Origin: Ogataea parapolymorpha DL-1
Lineage: Eukaryota; Ascomycota; Pichiomycetes; Pichiales; Pichiaceae
Assembly: GCF_000187245.1 (NCBI RefSeq)
Contig: NC_027862.1
Location: 1,240,001 to 1,304,000, forward strand
DNA length: 64,000 nucleotides
Direction of reading: 5' to 3'
Below the pieces are notes generated by a model that saw nothing but the letters and a program-made list of their open reading frames with translations, had not been told where the DNA came from and made no database searches. Below, in pieces: positions 60,212 to 64,000 of the stretch. The position numbers and the translations under genes were made by a program. Every line of letters starts with the position of its first letter. The stretch's first letter is position 1.

Positions 60212-62383
60212 ATGGCCAATAGACAGAATAGGAAGATCAAGTTTGGGGACGATGTGTCTGGTGGAGCGGTGGAGGAGGCCGGGACGATGAAGAATACGCA
60301 AACGAAGGCAGATACCAAGTTTGTGGGGCGCCAAAGAGGACGGATAGGCAAAGCTCCCGTGACGGTAGACTTTGGATCAGACGAGGATAATAGCGAGGAG
60401 GAGAACGAGAAGCTCGCAACCGGACGCAAGCCCGTGGATATCCGGCTCATCAAACAAAAAGCGGCCAAGCTTCTCCCTGTGCGCGAGTCGCTGCCTGTTT
60501 ATCAGGTGAAAAACGAGCTTCTGGCACAGGTCCGCTCAGCCAAGGTGTGTGTGCTAATTGGAGAGACCGGTTCGGGAAAATCCACCCAGATCCCGCAATT
60601 TCTGATGGACGAGAACAAGAAGGGAATTGCTGTGACGCAGCCGAGACGAGTGGCTGCCATTAATCTCGCAACAAGAGTTTCAGAGGAATATGGGTGTGTT
60701 CTGGGACGAGAAGTTGGATACTCGGTTAGATTTAACAATGTGTCTAACCGTCAAACGAAACTGAAGTATATTACGGACGGTATGCTGTTGAGAGAGCTGA
60801 TGCTGGACCCGTTGTTGTCTAGATACAGCACGGTGATTATTGACGAGGCGCACGAGAGAACTATTCTGACAGACCTGCTGCTAGGATTTTTGAAAGATCT
60901 CATATTCAATAAACGAGCTGATGATGAGTTCAAGGTGATCATCATGTCTGCCACTCTGGATGCCGAGCGGTTTTCTCAATTTTTCGAGAACGCTCCGATT
61001 TTCTTTGTTGAAGGGCGAATGTATCCTGTCGAGAGATATTATTTAGGCCAGCCTGTGGAAGATATAGTGGACACGGTGATCAAGACGGTCGTTCAACTGA
61101 ACCAGACCGAGCCGACTGGAGACATTTTGTGTTTTCTGGCCGGTCAGGAGGACATTGACAGAGTGGTAGACACACTGAACAAACTTGCTCCCGTTTTGCC
61201 CAAAGAGGCGCCTATCTTGGTTCCAATGCCTCTTTATGCCGCGTTGCCATCCCACGTGCAGATGGAGGTGTTTAGACCGGTCAAGGCAAATCAGCGGAAG
61301 GTCATCCTGGCCACAAATATCGCTGAAACGTCGGTCACTGTGCCCGGCATCCGGTACGTGGTGGACTCGGGACTGCGGAAGGTAAAGGTCTGGAGACACC
61401 AGCTGGGACTGTCGACGTTGCTCATAGCGCCGATCTCGAAAGCGTCGGCGGCCCAGCGTGCAGGACGTGCTGGCAGAGAGGCGCCTGGAAAATGCTACAG
61501 GCTGTACCGGGAGACAGATTATTTCAAGCTGAGCGACAACACAGAGCCGGAGATTTTGCGCTCGGACGTGATCTCGCCCGTGCTCATGCTGAAAAAGATG
61601 GGTGTGAACGACATTTTGGGCTGGCACTGGCTTGAAAACCCAGGCCGCGAAAGCCTGGTGGCTGCGTTGCAGCAACTTTATTCTCTGAACGCTCTGAACG
61701 ACAGAGGCCAGATCACAGAGCTGGGCGAGAAAATGGTGGTTTTGCCCGTCGCGCCTCACCTGGCAGCTGTTTTGATCCGAGCGCACGAGCTGGGGTGTCT
61801 AGGTCCCGTCATAGACATTGTGGCGTGTCTTTCCGTGGACAATCTGCTTATGTCTCCTCCGAGCGAGAGAAGAGACGAGGTGAATGAGCGCAGGAAGGAC
61901 ACGTGCAAGCTGGGCACTATCTACGGCGACCTTTTGATGCTAAAAGAGCTGTTCGACCTGTACATCTCTCTCGCAGACAACGCAGAGCGCAAGGAATGGT
62001 GCAAACAGCTGTGCATTAATTTCAAAGGTTTCAAGGACGTTCTGCGTGTGCGCAGACAAATCGCCGAATACATGGGTATGCTGAAGATGCACGAGGGCGA
62101 CGGTTCGCTCGATGCGAAGCTCGTGCTCAAGGCGTTTCTCTCTGGATTCCTAACCAACACAGCCATCGGAATGCCCGATAGAAGCTACCGCACAGTGGCC
62201 ACTGGCGACCTGGTCAGTGTGCACCCGTCGTCGCTGCTATTTGGCCAGCGGAAGCCTGCAATCATGTACATCGAGTACGTCTACACGGTCAAGGGCTACG
62301 CACGGGCGGTCTCCATGATTGAGCTCGAATGGTTGCAGGAGGTTGCACCACATCTCTTGGGTAGCAGAGAAAAAATTAATTAA
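60212..62383 (+). CDS. DHR2: DEAH-box RNA helicase, Dhr2-like
   Basis: The protein is a 723-aa DEAH helicase: motif I GETGSGKST, Ia TQPRRVAA, II DEAH, III SAT, V TNIAETSVTVPG, VI QRAGRAGR, then the winged-helix/ratchet region and OB fold. It has a short N terminus (about 80 aa, basic/acidic, no S1 or RRM domain), so it is not Prp22 or Prp16. The Prp43 N-terminal motif is also missing. Size and linker are those of Dhr2 (S. cerevisiae 735 aa), a nucleolar helicase needed for 18S rRNA. An AAAATTTTT (RRPE-like, typical of ribosome-biogenesis promoters) lies directly before the ATG at about 60203-60210. Confidence 0.78.
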   Translation: MANRQNRKIKFGDDVSGGAVEEAGTMKNTQTKADTKFVGRQRGRIGKAPVTVDFGSDEDNSEEENEKLATGRKPVDIRLIKQKAAKLLPVRESLPVYQVKNELLAQVRSAKVCVLIGETGSGKSTQIPQFLMDENKKGIAVTQPRRVAAINLATRVSEEYGCVLGREVGYSVRFNNVSNRQTKLKYITDGMLLRELMLDPLLSRYSTVIIDEAHERTILTDLLLGFLKDLIFNKRADDEFKVIIMSATLDAERFSQFFENAPIFFVEGRMYPVERYYLGQPVEDIVDTVIKTVVQLNQTEPTGDILCFLAGQEDIDRVVDTLNKLAPVLPKEAPILVPMPLYAALPSHVQMEVFRPVKANQRKVILATNIAETSVTVPGIRYVVDSGLRKVKVWRHQLGLSTLLIAPISKASAAQRAGRAGREAPGKCYRLYRETDYFKLSDNTEPEILRSDVISPVLMLKKMGVNDILGWHWLENPGRESLVAALQQLYSLNALNDRGQITELGEKMVVLPVAPHLAAVLIRAHELGCLGPVIDIVACLSVDNLLMSPPSERRDEVNERRKDTCKLGTIYGDLLMLKELFDLYISLADNAERKEWCKQLCINFKGFKDVLRVRRQIAEYMGMLKMHEGDGSLDAKLVLKAFLSGFLTNTAIGMPDRSYRTVATGDLVSVHPSSLLFGQRKPAIMYIEYVYTVKGYARAVSMIELEWLQEVAPHLLGSREKIN

Positions 62384-62395
62384 CTAATTCGTATA

Positions 62396-62425
62396 ATTAA
62401 TCTATAAACTCTATTAATCTATAAA
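62396..62425. repeat. 13-bp direct repeat in the DHR2 / ECM32 3' gap
   Basis: ATTAATCTATAAA occurs at 62396-62408 and 62413-62425, a 17-bp period. It fills most of the 46-bp gap between two convergent stop codons and is probably part of the shared 3'-end signals. Confidence 0.7.
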
Positions 62426-62429
62426 TTCA

Positions 62430-64000
62430 TCAGTACACCAATTTCCGCTGAACGTAATTTTTCCGCTCCAGACCTTCGATGTAAGACTGCCATAGCTGAT
62501 CACCCTTCAAACAGTGTGCGTCGCCTACAAACAACAGACTGCACCGCGCACGGGTCAGCGCCACATTAAGCCGTCGGCGATCTCTTAAGAACCCGATGTT
62601 GCGCTCGCTGTTGGACCTCACACACGACATGACAATAAAATCTTTCTCTCGGCCTTGGAACGCGTCGATCGACGCAACAAGAATGCCGTTCACCTGGTGC
62701 ACCGTGGCGGCCTTGGAGTCGCTCTCAACGTCCTCTTTGTCGACCTGGACCTGGACTTCCTGTTTCTCCGGGTTGATGAGCAGGTTTTCTTTGAAACTGG
62801 CAGAAATTAGGTCTCTCTGGCCGGCATACGGCGTGATCACACCGATCCGCGACGGAGCAATCTGCTTGTCCACGATCAGTGTCTCCACAATTCTCGAGAC
62901 GCGCTCGACCTCGCCGCGGTTCACATACGTGTATCCTGTCTCTTCTCCCACTCTAAGCGAGCGGACCCTGCTTTCTCTGGCCTCTCCAGCATGGTCCCAG
63001 AAAAACAGCGGGTACGAGATACCGGCAACTTTTCTGTCCTCGGCCGTGATACCATCTTTCAGCTTGCCCTCGTAAAACTCCATCCGCGGGAACTCGCTAA
63101 TTTCTGGGTGCATTCTGTACTGTGTGTCAAACATTAGCGGAGATTGATACGTGCCATTTTTGAGCGTTCTTTCGAAAAGAGACATCTCCAGCGACTTCAC
63201 GCGGGTGTATGAGCTCAGCTGAGCCTCATCCCCAACGAAAACCACCTTCTGGACATTTGGAGCGGCCAGCGGAATTAGCGAGCTGGGCTCGGACGATTGC
63301 GTGGCCTCGTCAATAATGACCACCGGCAGTTGCGCGAGATCACGCAAATGCGGGCCTCCGATGGCCACCGTGGTCGAGAATATCACCTTCGCCTGGCCAA
63401 TGAGCAGCCTGCTCAAGTCTTTGTTGGTCTCGATTAGCTTCTTGAACTGGTTCTTAGACACTTTGTGCGCTTTGCCAGTTGCCAGATTACGTAACGTTTC
63501 CTGAGCATGGGACGGCAGACGATCCCTAATTTTGTGATGCAGACATATGTCCGCAAGCGGGTGGTCTTTGTTATACTCGCTTTCCTTTGCCATCGAGAGC
63601 ACTCTGATGATGTCGTCTTTGTGGTCCTTCATCATTTTTTCGGCAATGTTGTCCACGGCAATGTTGGAAGCCGCAACGACGAGAATTGGGTGGTAATGCA
63701 GCTGGTCCAGCAATTGCAAGATCATCTCGTAGATCGTCGATGTCTTCCCCGACCCCGGAGGGCCCTTCAAAATCGTAATTTGGTTGTTTAAAGCCGACTG
63801 TAAAGCAACAGACTGCGACTCGTTCAGGGTGTTTTTGAGGCTCGAGATTCTGTTTTTGAAGAAAATCTGCCGGATAGGCTTTTGGCCCAGCAACATGTCT
63901 TTGAAGTGGGTGTTCTCCAGTCTCTCGATCGCCTGCATCACTCTTGTGACCACAGCTCCGCAGGGAAGCAGCGCAAAACCCGAGACCGGGGCTCCCGACG
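62430..64000 (-). CDS. ECM32: SF1 helicase Ecm32/Mtt1 (Upf1-like), 3' part
   Basis: The gene continues beyond the right edge: the frame is open from 63953 to 64000, so the GTG at 63953 is not a start. About 523 C-terminal residues are visible. Helicase motifs are GPPGSGKTST (I), the AASNIAVDN block (Ia), DEATQSSEP (II), VGDEAQL (III), QYRMHPEI (IV), IDAFQGREKDFIVMSCVRS (V) and NVALTRAR (VI). LNESQSVALQSALNNQITILKGPPG is closest to Ecm32, which affects translation termination. Upf1 and Hcs1 are alternative relatives; the missing N terminus would decide. Confidence 0.8.
   Translation of the reverse strand, partial: SGAPVSGFALLPCGAVVTRVMQAIERLENTHFKDMLLGQKPIRQIFFKNRISSLKNTLNESQSVALQSALNNQITILKGPPGSGKTSTIYEMILQLLDQLHYHPILVVAASNIAVDNIAEKMMKDHKDDIIRVLSMAKESEYNKDHPLADICLHHKIRDRLPSHAQETLRNLATGKAHKVSKNQFKKLIETNKDLSRLLIGQAKVIFSTTVAIGGPHLRDLAQLPVVIIDEATQSSEPSSLIPLAAPNVQKVVFVGDEAQLSSYTRVKSLEMSLFERTLKNGTYQSPLMFDTQYRMHPEISEFPRMEFYEGKLKDGITAEDRKVAGISYPLFFWDHAGEARESRVRSLRVGEETGYTYVNRGEVERVSRIVETLIVDKQIAPSRIGVITPYAGQRDLISASFKENLLINPEKQEVQVQVDKEDVESDSKAATVHQVNGILVASIDAFQGREKDFIVMSCVRSNSERNIGFLRDRRRLNVALTRARCSLLFVGDAHCLKGDQLWQSYIEGLERKNYVQRKLVY

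Noticed and set aside
61043..61786. 247-codon open frame antisense to DHR2
   Set aside because: It lies opposite conserved helicase motifs and shows no domain.
60212..62383. Prp43 or Prp22 as the identity of the DEAH helicase
   Set aside because: The N terminus lacks S1, RRM and the Prp43-specific region; length and linker fit Dhr2 better.

Overview
This window is budding-yeast nuclear chromosome. Genes are compact and mostly intron-poor, and nearly every one has a recognisable Saccharomyces cerevisiae counterpart. The introns carry yeast-type CTAAC/TACTAAC branch points. CTG falls at conserved leucine positions (for example the EWEL stretch of Rpb11), so this is not a CUG-Ser yeast. Gene content, intron style and the undivided ancestral gene order suggest a non-WGD methylotrophic-type yeast of the Pichiaceae (Ogataea-like). 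The genus is an inference; the fungal assignment is firm. No tRNA, rRNA, transposon or CRISPR was seen.

Layout. 0-4.7 kb: ARC19 (5' end only), PRP40, SEC11, BET1, SGN1, NOP16, an unplaced 86-residue ORF and a structured intergenic stretch. 4.7-16.8 kb: MAS2, SCS7, PML39, URA5, SEC65, RRN9, MDM1, GPT2/SCT1. 16.9-28 kb: IRE1, a large bacterial-type GH63-like glucosidase, VTI1, YAH1, a BUL1-like arrestin and PFA4. 28-36 kb: SIN3 (four exons), RPB11, CDC5, MIX23. 36-41 kb: a TPR protein, the divergent COX8/COX9 pair, VPS33, a tiny intron-containing zinc-ribbon gene and RAD59. 41-50 kb: ARO1 (pentafunctional AROM), an unknown coiled-coil protein, ALG1 and an STL1-like symporter. 50-64 kb: HOS1, POT1 (PTS2 thiolase), an RWD-like protein, a BNR1-type formin, OST1, RIM9, DHR2 and the 3' part of ECM32.

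The genes are general housekeeping functions: splicing, secretion, respiration, amino-acid and pyrimidine synthesis, chromatin, cell cycle and peroxisomal beta-oxidation. They do not form one pathway. Local partnerships do exist: COX8 and COX9 share one promoter, and PFA4-SIN3-RPB11, ARC19-PRP40 and PML39-URA5-SEC65-MDM1 keep the same neighbours as in S. cerevisiae.

The most striking structural features are very short introns (32, 34, 35, 36, 40, 41, 48 and 52 nt, plus a further candidate of 32 nt and one ordinary intron of 134 nt), several genes visible only after splicing, and the SCS7-to-MDM1 block, which interleaves two duplicated S. cerevisiae segments.
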